Source: a virus. Taken from it: a stretch of 25,602 bases of DNA. Location: the IMG/VR virus record IMGVR_UViG_3300032288_003846, positions 1-25,602 of that record; one strand, given 5' to 3'. How positions within the stretch are numbered: the stretch's first letter is position 1; every line of letters starts with the position of its first letter. Both the position numbers and the translations under genes were made by a program. This document shows, in pieces, positions 7,796 through 17,209 of this stretch. The notes under the pieces are model-generated. The model saw only the letters and a list, made by a program, of their open reading frames with translations. It made no database searches and was not told where the DNA came from.

Positions 7796-8296
7796 GCACT
7801 TTATAGAAGAAAACGAGTAGTTGTAAACACCCCTAATGTTGATATTCAATTAACAAAACCAATAGGGATAACCATTCCATTCAATAAACCGAGTGGAATT
7901 TTTAATCAAAGTTTTACAAACCATGAACAAGTTTTTTCTAACTTAAAAAATTTATTACTGACGAATAAGGGTGAACGGTATATGCTTCCAGAATTTGGAA
8001 CAGATATACGAGCAGTTCTTTTTGAAAATATAACAAGTGAAGACGCATTTACAAATTCAATAAATGGGGAAATTGAATCGGCAATATCCGAATGGATGCC
8101 TTATTTGGTAATTACGGAACTCGAAACAACAATTCCATCATACGATCAAAGAATTGATGAACAAGAACATTCCGTGAGAATCAAATTAGTTGTTCAAATT
8201 GGTTCAACAAACATTTATTTACCAATTCAAATACTTATATCTGATACCGGAGAATTAGAAATAAGAGAGGCAGTCTACAATGGCAGATTTAGTTAA
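7793..8296 (+). CDS. 25: Baseplate wedge subunit, gp25/W-type (lysozyme-like fold family)
   Basis: This 167-residue protein is of the T4 gp25 / P2 gpW family, a conserved inner-wedge component that joins the sheath-proximal part of the baseplate to the gp6-gp7 core. The signature is the helix-loop segment NLLLTNKGERYMLPEFGTD followed by IRAVLFENIT (about residues 50-80). The C-terminus has the usual alternating beta pattern (VRIKLVVQIG). The N-terminal 35 residues are an extension relative to T4 gp25 (about 132 residues). The start is TTG, placed by a GGGAG site and an in-frame stop just upstream. The 3' end overlaps the gp6-type gene by 17 bases. Family members are structural despite the lysozyme-like label. 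Confidence 0.93.
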   Translation: MALYRRKRVVVNTPNVDIQLTKPIGITIPFNKPSGIFNQSFTNHEQVFSNLKNLLLTNKGERYMLPEFGTDIRAVLFENITSEDAFTNSINGEIESAISEWMPYLVITELETTIPSYDQRIDEQEHSVRIKLVVQIGSTNIYLPIQILISDTGELEIREAVYNGRFS

Positions 8297-10169
8297 AAAA
8301 GATATTCGTTACTTATCAAGAGATTTTACTTCTCTTAAACAAAATCTTATTGATTTTGCTAAAAATTATTTTCCGAATACATATCAAGATTTTAATGAAA
8401 CATCACCTGGAATGATGTTTTTAGAAATGGCAGCTTATGTAGGGGATGTTTTATCGTATTACACCGATGTTACATTGCAAGAATCAATGATATTACATTC
8501 TAGCGAAAGAACCAATATATTAAACATTGCACAGTCACTTGGTTATATGCCAAAAAATAGAATAGCTGCAACTGTAAGTTTGGATGTATTTCAAATAGTT
8601 CCTGCTATCGCGAGTGGTAGTTCTATTATTCCTGATTATTCTTATGCATTTGCAATAGAACCTGGAATGGTTGTAGGATCGGGAACAGGAACTACTGTTG
8701 AATTTAGAACAATAGATTACATTGATTTCAAATTTAGTAGTAGTTTTGATCCAACAGAAGTTACACCATTTGAAGTTGATGCAAACGGAGAAGTATTATT
8801 TTGGTTGTTAAAAAAATCTGTAAAAGCTGTTTCCGGAACAATACAGGCAATAAATTATGAATTTACGGATCCAAAACCATACGATAAAGTAACATTACAG
8901 GATCCAAATTTAATAGAAATACTATATGGTATAGATTCAGACAATAACGTTTGGTATAATGTTCCATATTTGGCAGTTGATACAATTTTTGATCCGGTTG
9001 TAAACATATCAAGAAATGATAGAACACTATCAAAACACAGAAATGAAACACCATATTTATTAAAGTTAAAAAAAGTTTCTAGACGATTTACCGTTAGAAC
9101 TGTTGATCTTGGAACATATGATATACAATTTGGTGCAGGTGTTTCCGATTTAGATGATGAACTTTTAATTCCAAATCCAGATTTGGTGGGTAATTCATTG
9201 ATTGGAACTGAAACCGCAACATCTGCAGATATTGATCCATCAAATTTTCTTTATACAAAAACTTATGGATTAGCGCCAAATAACACAACACTTACAGTAT
9301 ACTATACAACAGGAAATGGTATAAATGATAATGTTGCAAGTGATACATTAACAAATGTAATAACAAGAGAAATTTTATTAGATGAGACTGGATTGGATCC
9401 AGTTTTATATCAACAGGCGGTTGCGAGTTTAGCAGTAACAAATCCCAATCCTGCTGTTGGTGCAAAGGATTTAGAAGATATAAATGAAATCAGACAAAAT
9501 GCTCTTGCATCTTTTGCTTCACAAAATCGTGCAGTAACAAAAGAAGATTATATTATTCGTGCTTATAGTTTACCAGCAAGATATGGTTCTATTGCAAAGG
9601 CATATATTTCAAAAGACACACAGTTGATTTCAAATGCAATTTACAATAGTGATAGAGTTCAAAATGACTTGGCATTAAATTTTTATGTTCTTGGTTACGA
9701 TTCAAACCAAAAACTTACAATGATAAATGATGCAACAAAAGAAAATTTGAAAACATATCTAAATCACCACAGAATACTTACAGACGCAGTTAATATAAGA
9801 GATGCATACATAATAAACATAGGTATTGAATTTGACGTTATCATATTACCTGATCAAAATAGCAATCAAGTAATTCTTCGATGTATAAATGCTCTTAAAA
9901 AATACTTTGATATAAAAAAATGGCAAATAAACCAACCTATTGTAATAAGTAATATATTTACCGAATTGGATAAAGTAGAAGGGGTTCAAACTGTTGTTGA
10001 TGTAAAAATTAAAAACTTGTATGACACAACTCTTGGTTATTCACAACACGCATATAATATACAAGAAGCAACAAAAGATGGAATAATTTTTCCCTCACTT
10101 GATCCTTCTATATTTGAAATAAAATATCCAGATAATGATATTATTGGTAAAGTGAGGGCATTTGGATGA
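8280..10169 (+). CDS. 6: Baseplate wedge subunit, gp6/J-type
   Basis: At 629 residues this is close to the length of T4 gp6 (about 660). The N-terminus (RDFTSLKQNLIDFAKNYFP, about 14-32, then SPGMMFLEMAAYVGDVLSYY) and the core segment at about 391-423 (AKDLEDINEIRQNALASFAS then RAVTKEDY) are hallmarks of the gp6/P2 J family. In that family the proteins dimerise around the hub and pair with gp7/I to form the wedge core. The C-terminal domain (VEGVQTVVDVKI) also fits. The ATG at 8280 has a strong GAGAGG site at 8265-8270 inside gp25. The stop overlaps the next start as ATGA, so the genes are probably translationally coupled. Confidence 0.93.
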   Translation: MADLVKKDIRYLSRDFTSLKQNLIDFAKNYFPNTYQDFNETSPGMMFLEMAAYVGDVLSYYTDVTLQESMILHSSERTNILNIAQSLGYMPKNRIAATVSLDVFQIVPAIASGSSIIPDYSYAFAIEPGMVVGSGTGTTVEFRTIDYIDFKFSSSFDPTEVTPFEVDANGEVLFWLLKKSVKAVSGTIQAINYEFTDPKPYDKVTLQDPNLIEILYGIDSDNNVWYNVPYLAVDTIFDPVVNISRNDRTLSKHRNETPYLLKLKKVSRRFTVRTVDLGTYDIQFGAGVSDLDDELLIPNPDLVGNSLIGTETATSADIDPSNFLYTKTYGLAPNNTTLTVYYTTGNGINDNVASDTLTNVITREILLDETGLDPVLYQQAVASLAVTNPNPAVGAKDLEDINEIRQNALASFASQNRAVTKEDYIIRAYSLPARYGSIAKAYISKDTQLISNAIYNSDRVQNDLALNFYVLGYDSNQKLTMINDATKENLKTYLNHHRILTDAVNIRDAYIINIGIEFDVIILPDQNSNQVILRCINALKKYFDIKKWQINQPIVISNIFTELDKVEGVQTVVDVKIKNLYDTTLGYSQHAYNIQEATKDGIIFPSLDPSIFEIKYPDNDIIGKVRAFG

Positions 10170-11338
10170 TATATGTAATATACCCAGAAAAAGATGCAAC
10201 AATATACGAAAGAACGGAATCAAAAAATACCGGTCTTGATTCTATATTAGAAGTTTCACATATACTAATTGGCACTGCATCAAGGTATAATAGTAGAGTT
10301 CTGATGAAATTTGATACAAGTCAAATCGAAGAACAAGTGAGTGCAGGAAAAATTCCTGAAAATGCAAGGTACTATCTCATATTAAAAACTGCTGAAGTTA
10401 GAGAAATTCCACAAGAATATACTTTATATGCATATCCTGTATCATCTTCTTGGACAAATGGAACTGGAAGATTTGTAAACAATCCAATAGTAAACGATGG
10501 TGTATCATGGCGATATAGAACATCAGCAAATGTTGGAACAGAATGGGATATACCCCCAACAACTGCTAGTTTAGAATGGGATGATGTATCGGAAACATGG
10601 ATTCAAGATGACGGAATATGGGGAAATAATGTACCAACTGCAACAGTTACATCATCTTATTTTTCAAAAGAAGGTGGTGGAACTTGGTGGGATTACGATA
10701 ATGTTGAATGTACACAATCATTCTCTTTTGAAACACAAGATGTTTATATGGATGTTACATCTATTTTTAGTAAATGGATTACTGGTTCGGGAAGATTTAA
10801 TAACGATGGACTAATTTTGAAGTTTAGTAATGAATTGGAATCTTCGTTTGAAACTATCAACAGTTTGAAGTTTTTTGCAACTGATAGTAATACAATATAT
10901 GTTCCAAGAATCCATGTTATTTGGGATGATCAGTCATTTGTAACAGGAAGTTTAACAGAAGTTGGTGAAAATAGTCTAAACTTAAATGTTAAAATGAAAA
11001 AGTTTTATTCCCAAGATGAAAAGGCAAAAATTAGAATATATGCAAATGAAAGATTTCCACAAAGAAGTTATACAACACAATCTTATCATATGATAAATTA
11101 TCACTTACCGTCTTCATCTTATTACGAAATTAGAGATGCCCACACAGATGAGGCAATCTTGCCATTTAACTCAACTGGTTCAAAAATAAGTTGTGACGAA
11201 AGTGGAAATTATTTCAATCTATGGATGAATGCATTTCAACCTGAAAGATTTTATAGAGTTGTAATAAAAGTTGAAAGAGATGGTGGTGATGTTGTAGAAA
11301 TGTTTGATAATAATTACTACTTTAAGGTTACGAGATAA
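10166..11338 (+). CDS. Putative virion protein with DNRLRE-like N-terminal beta domain
   Basis: This 390-residue protein starts with a pattern like the DNRLRE fold: PEKDATIYE, then NTGLDS and LIGTASRYNSRVLMKFD (residues 7-50). The rest is beta-rich with many aromatic and Ser/Thr residues (SSSWTNGTGRF, EGGGTWWDYD), typical of extracellular or fibre-associated modules. The C-terminal 120 residues (FYSQDEKAKIRIYANE onward) look like a separate Ig-like or jelly-roll domain. There is no enzyme signature. The start overlaps the gp6-type stop as ATGA, and GAGGG at 10154-10158 gives a strong ribosome-binding site with a 7-base spacer. Its place between J and the I-like gene suggests a baseplate-attached decoration, but the DNRLRE match is by eye only. 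Confidence 0.85.
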   Translation: MIYVIYPEKDATIYERTESKNTGLDSILEVSHILIGTASRYNSRVLMKFDTSQIEEQVSAGKIPENARYYLILKTAEVREIPQEYTLYAYPVSSSWTNGTGRFVNNPIVNDGVSWRYRTSANVGTEWDIPPTTASLEWDDVSETWIQDDGIWGNNVPTATVTSSYFSKEGGGTWWDYDNVECTQSFSFETQDVYMDVTSIFSKWITGSGRFNNDGLILKFSNELESSFETINSLKFFATDSNTIYVPRIHVIWDDQSFVTGSLTEVGENSLNLNVKMKKFYSQDEKAKIRIYANERFPQRSYTTQSYHMINYHLPSSSYYEIRDAHTDEAILPFNSTGSKISCDESGNYFNLWMNAFQPERFYRVVIKVERDGGDVVEMFDNNYYFKVTR

Positions 11339-11340
11339 TC

Positions 11341-12276
11341 ATGGCAATGTTAAAAAGAGATCCTGAAAATGGAAGAATAATAAGTTATACACCAATTAGT
11401 GATAAAAAAAATGAAGGGGTACTTGATGTTGCATTACTCGATGGTAGATATATTAGAAGTGATTTTGTAAATTTTGTAAATGTAAAATTTTCTTCTTTGC
11501 CAGATGCAATAAATGCAGAAAGAGTTGTATCTCAAAAAATATCTGCAATTAAAGATCAATCGCTTCTTCCTGGAGAATTTGAGAGAATCACTGGTCAACC
11601 ACAACCACCAAATTTATTACCGGAACAAATTCAGGCACTCGCAGCAAAAGAATACCTTAAAAGTATAGGAAATTTGATAGATACTGATAGTGATAGTACA
11701 TTTGCTTTACAATCAAAAATTGATGAATTGCAGGCACAATTAGAACAAAAGGATTCTATAATAAGTGATCAATTACAAAGTATCAACAATTTTGATGATG
11801 TATTGGCATCTATTGCTTACGAAAGAAATGTTGCAATAAATAGAAATGACAGATTGAGAGAGGCAAATATATCATTACAACAACAAGCAGACGAAATACT
11901 GTTTAGAACAGAACTTGAAGTTGCAAAACAAAGAGAACAATCAATTCAATCTGCACAAGATTTGAAGAACTCTTTATTAAATGTTGCCGATAAAACTGCA
12001 GAGATAACAAATTTGCAATCACAGTTTAATGATGTATCTCAAAATTTAAGTGGTGTACAAAATGATATTGGTGGAATACAAAGTGATATAGTAAGACAAG
12101 AAAGTTTACTACAAGACGTAGATACCAAATCAAGTGATGCGGCAAATCAAGCAACGGATGCAAATAATAAATCAGATGCATCATTGTTTAGAATGGAAGA
12201 GGCAAATGACAAAATAAGTGATATTTCAGAAGACGATAATGCAAAATCGGCATTTGAAAAAGTATTCCCAATATAA
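11341..12276 (+). CDS. Coiled-coil baseplate-associated protein
   Basis: This is a 311-residue protein with no recognised enzyme or named family. Residues 1-70 are a small basic/beta part (MAMLKRDPENGRIISYTP). From about residue 120 to 290 there is a long heptad-rich region of Leu/Ile, Gln, Asp and Glu (KIDELQAQLEQKDSIISDQL, ITNLQSQFNDVSQNLSGVQN), predicted to form an extended coiled coil, probably a trimeric or dimeric rod. The last residues (NAKSAFEKVFPI) may be a capping or docking tip. The ATG at 11341 is two bases after the previous TAA, and a second in-frame ATG lies two codons on. It is probably a spacer, spike or fibre rod on the wedge, placed between the J-like and I-like genes. Confidence 0.82.
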   Translation: MAMLKRDPENGRIISYTPISDKKNEGVLDVALLDGRYIRSDFVNFVNVKFSSLPDAINAERVVSQKISAIKDQSLLPGEFERITGQPQPPNLLPEQIQALAAKEYLKSIGNLIDTDSDSTFALQSKIDELQAQLEQKDSIISDQLQSINNFDDVLASIAYERNVAINRNDRLREANISLQQQADEILFRTELEVAKQREQSIQSAQDLKNSLLNVADKTAEITNLQSQFNDVSQNLSGVQNDIGGIQSDIVRQESLLQDVDTKSSDAANQATDANNKSDASLFRMEEANDKISDISEDDNAKSAFEKVFPI

Positions 12277-12288
12277 TAACAAGTTACA

Positions 12289-15200
12289 ATGAATAATTTT
12301 AGATATTCAAATATAGAAGAAATACTTGCTACCAAAAGTTTTATACGTGGTAACAGATTTAGGGAACAGAATTTAAGAAGAAAATTGGTTGTTCCTATTC
12401 TTAACGCAACTACTGCTGTTGAAGATCCTACCAGTATTGAACTTCATGTTTTTTTAGAAAATGGAACTTATATTGAGGGTGGTTCATTATATGATATTCC
12501 TTTTGTAATAGAAACACGAGAAGAAACTTTTTTAGTAGATGGGGAAAGACGAGTTTATGACCGAAAGTATGCAATAGTAGATGTTCATAAACATTTACAT
12601 GAAAACTTAAAATTACCAACTGGAAAATATAAAATTGTATACAATTTTATGAACAGTTTGGTTGGTGGTCCTTCAAATGCACCAAATAGAGTATTCATAT
12701 CAGATATATCTCCCGATAGAAAAGAATTAAGACTTGCGATAAAACAACTTGAAAATGAATCTGCAAAACAAGAATTAACAAAATTTGTTTTGGATTACTT
12801 AAAAGATTCTTATTATATGCCACCAATAGTTTTGAACTTTGGTGAAAACATGATAGTTGATGTTATCAATGTTGCTACTGACGGTGATGCTAATTTCTTT
12901 TATGTAAAGTTATATGATCCATTGCCGAGAGAAATAGATTTATACTATGAATGTTGGGTTGGAAGACAAACATTAAAACCTTGGATAGATACTGTTGATG
13001 TATTGACACAAGAAGAAGAAAAAGGTATTCCATTTATTAAAGGACCCAATTTTGAAGTAAATTATGATTACTGGTTATCAACGGAAACTGATTACAAATC
13101 ATGGAATGATTTATTATCAACCAATGTTCAAACATCCCAAGAGATATTGAACAGATATGTTCTTAATAGTGGATCGTCAGTAAATCTGAACATTGATTTT
13201 AGAGAGTTTGAAAATTTTGTATTTTATTCATCTGCTGAAGAAAGAGTTGAAAACTTTTTTTACAAAATAGGTTTGGTAGAAAATTACAATACACAACTTT
13301 CTTTATTGAACACTTATACTGGATCAGTAGAGGCAAATGTAACTAAATTAAAAGGTTTGAAAGACAAACTAATATCCGGATTTGATAATTTTGAGAAATG
13401 GTTATACTATGAAACGACTTCAAGTAATTATTATTCATCACAAACTTCATCATCAATTACTCCATATCCAAAATATGAATTGGATATAACTGCAAGTAAT
13501 TACGATATATCAACAAAAGAAGGGAAGTATAATCTATATTCTATATTATCAAATGAAGTTCAAACTTGGTATGAAAACTTAATAGTTTCCGCATCAAACT
13601 ATGATTTGAAAAATTACAATGCATTGAATAAAGCAATTCCAGAATATATCAGAGATGATGGGCAAAGTGAACAATTTACAACATTTGTAAATATGGTTGG
13701 TCATCACTTTGATGTAATGTATTTGTATACCGATCATATATTGCGAAAAAATCAAAGAAAAGAAAATCCAAAAGACGGGTTATCACAAGATTTAATTTAC
13801 GATGCAACAAGAAATTTAGGTTGGACATTAACACATGGAACACAAGCAAAAGATCTTTGGGAATATGCTCTAGGTGTAAGCGGTAGTGGTGAAGCAATTT
13901 GGACTGGCAAAACTATTACAAATAAATATCTTACAAAAACTGATGAAGAAAGGACAAAGGAAGTTTGGAGAAGAATACTAAATACGTTACCTTACGTTTA
14001 CAAAACAAAAGGAACATCAAGAGCAATAAAGGCACTTTTGTCTGCCTATGGTATTCCACAAACACTTTTAACAATTAGAGAATTTGGTGGTCCTGACAAT
14101 GCCGATTTTGGAGATAAACCAAAATTTGAGTGGGAAAAACAAACATACTATCTAAATTTTTCGGGTAGTTATCCTTTACCAACCCATAATCATTATGCAA
14201 GTGTTCCTTGGGAAAAAGTAAATAATGAAAACAGTCAATGGCAATATCCAGATACAGTTACATTTAGATGGAAAATGGAACCAGATAGATTGTATGAATA
14301 TATTTTGGATCCAATACAAACTATATTACAGAAACAGAGTGGAAGCAGAGTAGATTGGTTTGTAACTGCAAATAAAAATGGAACTGATATTGAAAAAGGT
14401 ACTCTTACATTTTATTTGAGCGATGGATCAACATACAAAAGTGCATCGATTACCGATGAATACTTGTATGACGATATTCCGTTAAACATAATGATTCGTA
14501 GATATAGTTCAAACGATACATTATCTAGTAATCAAACATATGATTTTATATTAAAAACTGCAAAGTATGGTAAGATTGCAGTAGAAAGATCAGCAAGTAT
14601 ATCAATAGATGGATCAACCGAATCTTTATTCAATAGAGCATGGTCATCAAATGGGACTTTATTTATAGGTTCTGGATCAAATTTTGAAACTAATAAAATA
14701 CTATCTGGTTCTATATTTGAATTAAGATATTGGACCAATCAACTAAAAGAAGAATCATTTAATAACCATGTTTTGTCTGCACGTGCTTACAACGGAAATA
14801 CTCAAACATCATCATTTTACGACTTACACGGTCAATGGAAATTTTGGCAAAAATTTGATATTGCTGCAACTACAAGTTTAGCAAGTTCACATCCAGACCA
14901 ATCAAAAAATACATTTTATAGTTCATCAAAAGTTGTAAACTTTATTGGTTTTAATTCTGGTGCGTTTGAAAGTATTGTTGAAAACTATAACATGGAAGTA
15001 ATAAGTGTAGGTAATAATACACCTTTTTCGGAAAAAGTTAGAATAGAATCTGCATCTTTACAATCATCATTAAGAATGGACGAATCTTCTGCGGTATCAC
15101 AATTTGATAAATTTTCAATAGATTCTAATAAATTGATGGTTGCATTTTCTCCTCAACATATAATAAATGAAGATATTTATGAGGCACTTGGATATACAAA

Positions 15201-16326
15201 TTTGGATGATTATATTGGTGATTACTACTCAGCAAATTTGTCAGAATATCCTGATCTAAAAAATCTTTCAAATGAGTATTGGAAAAAATATCCGAATAAA
15301 AATGATTTCACGGCATATGTTCGTTTAATTTCTATATTCGATTTTAGTGTATTTGATCAAATTCGTCAGACTTTACCATTGCGGGTAAATGAAATACTTG
15401 GATTAGTAATTGAACCAAATGTTTTAGAAAGATCTAAAGTAAAATTAAACAGAGATTTATCTGCTGAAAATTTTCAATCAATAGATACAAATGATGTATC
15501 AAAAACACCAACACCTTCTGTTTTATTGAATAAAAATAAAACAACTTTAATGATTGGATTTGATGAAAATTTTGGAAGTAATTTTGGTGAAATTTCTACG
15601 GACTACGAAGTGGAAACATCTTTTGTAACAGAGATTGATGAAGCAGAAGGTGAAGGTAATATCGGAATAAATGTTAAGTCTAAATTTCATAATAAATCAA
15701 AAATAAAAACAAAACTTGATGCACCAGTAAAAAAAGTTTCAGGTAGACATAAAAAACCTTTTGAAACATTTTTACAATCCGGTATTAAAAACATAATTCC
15801 TATGATGAAAACGTTGGAAACAACAATAAGTTCAACAAAGGCAAAATTTTCAACAGGACAAATTTGGTTTACACCAACTCCACTTTCAAATGAAAATGTA
15901 CCTGTTTCTGAACAAATTTCACCTGTTGGTATTTCTATTTTACCTAAAGCATCAAATTATATTTTAATTCAAAATAAAACACCAATCGGATATAACACGA
16001 TTGAAAAGAAAACTGCTCACTTTGTGCAAATAGAAAATCAAAGAGAAGATGGTTTTTACAAAACATTTAGTCCAATTTATTCAACGTATGAAAGTTATGC
16101 AAAAGATGAACCAACTTCATATTTATTTATATCATCGAGTCATATGAACTCTGAAAATTTACCAACAGGAACAAAGAATCACAGATTTTTAGGAACAAAA
16201 CTTGCTGGTAAAAATGGTGAAGGAATAAATCAACCTGCAATTCCTGCAGTAACTCCAGATGGTGGTCCAGTTGTTATTGTATTAACATCTAAACTAGAAG
16301 ATGATGTTGTTTACAAAGTGGAATAA
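12289..16326 (+). CDS. Large baseplate/tail protein with P2 tail-protein-I-like motif and LamG-like domain (possible gp7 equivalent)
   Basis: This is a 1345-residue protein. The N-terminal 160 residues form a beta-rich domain of a type seen in large phage structural proteins. At about 557-592 is EVWRRILNTLPYVYKTKGTS, then AIKALLSAYGIP, which resembles the R-R-x-x-x...KGT-x-x-AI-x-x-L-x-x-x-G motif of the P2 tail protein I family (the gp7 counterpart in the wedge). Residues about 657-817 look like a LamG/concanavalin-type beta sandwich (GTLTFYLSDGS, GTLFIGSGSN, GSIFELRYW). At 953-1053 is another shared phage segment (ALGYTNLDDYIGDYY through LGLVIEPNVLERSKV). The C-terminal 200 residues are basic then beta-rich and unrecognised. 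It follows gp25 and gp6 with two genes between. A gp7 role with extra surface domains is inferred. The Shine-Dalgarno site is weak. Confidence 0.85.
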   Translation: MNNFRYSNIEEILATKSFIRGNRFREQNLRRKLVVPILNATTAVEDPTSIELHVFLENGTYIEGGSLYDIPFVIETREETFLVDGERRVYDRKYAIVDVHKHLHENLKLPTGKYKIVYNFMNSLVGGPSNAPNRVFISDISPDRKELRLAIKQLENESAKQELTKFVLDYLKDSYYMPPIVLNFGENMIVDVINVATDGDANFFYVKLYDPLPREIDLYYECWVGRQTLKPWIDTVDVLTQEEEKGIPFIKGPNFEVNYDYWLSTETDYKSWNDLLSTNVQTSQEILNRYVLNSGSSVNLNIDFREFENFVFYSSAEERVENFFYKIGLVENYNTQLSLLNTYTGSVEANVTKLKGLKDKLISGFDNFEKWLYYETTSSNYYSSQTSSSITPYPKYELDITASNYDISTKEGKYNLYSILSNEVQTWYENLIVSASNYDLKNYNALNKAIPEYIRDDGQSEQFTTFVNMVGHHFDVMYLYTDHILRKNQRKENPKDGLSQDLIYDATRNLGWTLTHGTQAKDLWEYALGVSGSGEAIWTGKTITNKYLTKTDEERTKEVWRRILNTLPYVYKTKGTSRAIKALLSAYGIPQTLLTIREFGGPDNADFGDKPKFEWEKQTYYLNFSGSYPLPTHNHYASVPWEKVNNENSQWQYPDTVTFRWKMEPDRLYEYILDPIQTILQKQSGSRVDWFVTANKNGTDIEKGTLTFYLSDGSTYKSASITDEYLYDDIPLNIMIRRYSSNDTLSSNQTYDFILKTAKYGKIAVERSASISIDGSTESLFNRAWSSNGTLFIGSGSNFETNKILSGSIFELRYWTNQLKEESFNNHVLSARAYNGNTQTSSFYDLHGQWKFWQKFDIAATTSLASSHPDQSKNTFYSSSKVVNFIGFNSGAFESIVENYNMEVISVGNNTPFSEKVRIESASLQSSLRMDESSAVSQFDKFSIDSNKLMVAFSPQHIINEDIYEALGYTNLDDYIGDYYSANLSEYPDLKNLSNEYWKKYPNKNDFTAYVRLISIFDFSVFDQIRQTLPLRVNEILGLVIEPNVLERSKVKLNRDLSAENFQSIDTNDVSKTPTPSVLLNKNKTTLMIGFDENFGSNFGEISTDYEVETSFVTEIDEAEGEGNIGINVKSKFHNKSKIKTKLDAPVKKVSGRHKKPFETFLQSGIKNIIPMMKTLETTISSTKAKFSTGQIWFTPTPLSNENVPVSEQISPVGISILPKASNYILIQNKTPIGYNTIEKKTAHFVQIENQREDGFYKTFSPIYSTYESYAKDEPTSYLFISSSHMNSENLPTGTKNHRFLGTKLAGKNGEGINQPAIPAVTPDGGPVVIVLTSKLEDDVVYKVE

Positions 16327-16452
16327 TTAAAAATATCATATATTTTAGTATAAATTGTTTGTAAACATATATTTATATTTGAAACTATACCCAGCAAATG
16401 GGATCTTGTATATTGAAAAAAGTTTTAACTATTAAAAAGAAGGAGTAACAAA
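16327..16452 (+). promoter_or_regulatory. Longest intergenic gap; candidate late promoter and 5' leader
   Basis: This 126-base, very A+T-rich gap separates the wedge block from the next virion block. TATAAATT at 16349-16356 differs by one base from the T4-type late promoter TATAAATA, about 97 bases before the next ATG. A small hairpin (CCCA-GCAAA-TGGG near 16392-16404) lies in the leader. Similar TATAAAT strings also occur by chance inside genes here, so the promoter is weakly supported. No terminator is clear. Confidence 0.3.
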
Positions 16453-16455
16453 ATG
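16438..16455 (+). promoter_or_regulatory. Strong ribosome-binding site of the 16453 gene
   Basis: AGAAGGAG at 16438-16445 sits 7 bases before the ATG. It is the closest match to the anti-Shine-Dalgarno sequence in the window and suggests a highly translated gene and a host that uses Shine-Dalgarno initiation. Confidence 0.8.
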
Positions 16456-17163
16456 GGTTATTTAAGTAATAACGGAACCATAACAGTTGATGCAGTTCTT
16501 ACAAAAAAAGGTAGGGAATTGCTTGCAAAGGGACAGGGTAATTTTAACATTACACAATTTGCACTTTCCGATGATGAAATTGATTACGATTTGTGGAACC
16601 CCCAACACGGCCTTGGTTCTGATTATTTTGGAGTTGTTATTGAAAATATGCCAATAACAGAAGCCGTTCCTGACGAAACACAATCTATGAAATATAAATT
16701 GATAACACTCCCAGCAGGAACACGGGCAATTCCTTACATTGCTGAAATAAATAATTTAACCAGTGTTGATATTTATGGTGCTAATATATCTGCAACATCC
16801 ACAACATTACCAAATAAAACTGTTGCTATATCCACTTACCAGTTTAATGGAACAACAGGAAATGTTTCATTAACAGATGAACAAACATATACAATTACGT
16901 TATTGGATCAATCATATGTTACATTAACAGGATTAAATACAGCAAGACCTGGAAGCGAGTCTGGTAATTCTATAACTTATTCACAGGTTACCGATCGTGT
17001 TGATGAAAAAACTGGACAAAGATCAATGAGTTTTGTAGTTCAAGGAATTCAAATATCAAAATCTTCAACAATAACAACGCCTATTGTTAAAACTACAAAG
17101 TTGATAATAACAAATGAAAAGTTTGGTTCAAGATTGGTATTACCGGTAACATTTACATATTAA
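16453..17163 (+). CDS. Virion structural protein of the kind found in marine T4-like phages
   Basis: This is a 236-residue protein. The N-terminal block (GTITVDAVLTKKGRELLAKG then FNITQFALSDDEIDYDLW, residues 8-50) is a conserved opening of a small structural protein family I recall from T4-like cyanophages and related marine myoviruses. In those proteins the block also reads as 'DAVLT...GR..LA.G.G.F.I..FAL.DDEIDY'. The C-terminal two thirds are beta-rich (Thr, Val, Ile), with no signal peptide or enzyme motif. The function is not established. Abundance in the virion is suggested by the strong ribosome-binding site and the position at the head of a block after the longest gap. Confidence 0.85.
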   Translation: MGYLSNNGTITVDAVLTKKGRELLAKGQGNFNITQFALSDDEIDYDLWNPQHGLGSDYFGVVIENMPITEAVPDETQSMKYKLITLPAGTRAIPYIAEINNLTSVDIYGANISATSTTLPNKTVAISTYQFNGTTGNVSLTDEQTYTITLLDQSYVTLTGLNTARPGSESGNSITYSQVTDRVDEKTGQRSMSFVVQGIQISKSSTITTPIVKTTKLIITNEKFGSRLVLPVTFTY

Positions 17164-17170
17164 ATTTTTC

Positions 17171-17190
17171 TTAAAACAACATTGTTTTGA
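17171..17190. repeat. Short A+T inverted repeat between two virion genes
   Basis: AAAACAA and TTGTTTT face each other across a 2-base centre, extendable by a U-A and a G-U pair. It lies just after the TAA of the 16453 gene, but no T-run follows and the stem is A+T only, so it is a weak hairpin and not a convincing terminator. Confidence 0.35.
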
Positions 17191-17209
17191 TATAACATAG
17201 GAAATAAAA

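Noticed and set aside
17164-17209. Rho-independent terminator after the 16453 gene
   Set aside because: The inverted repeat is only A+T with a 2-base centre and is not followed by a T-run.
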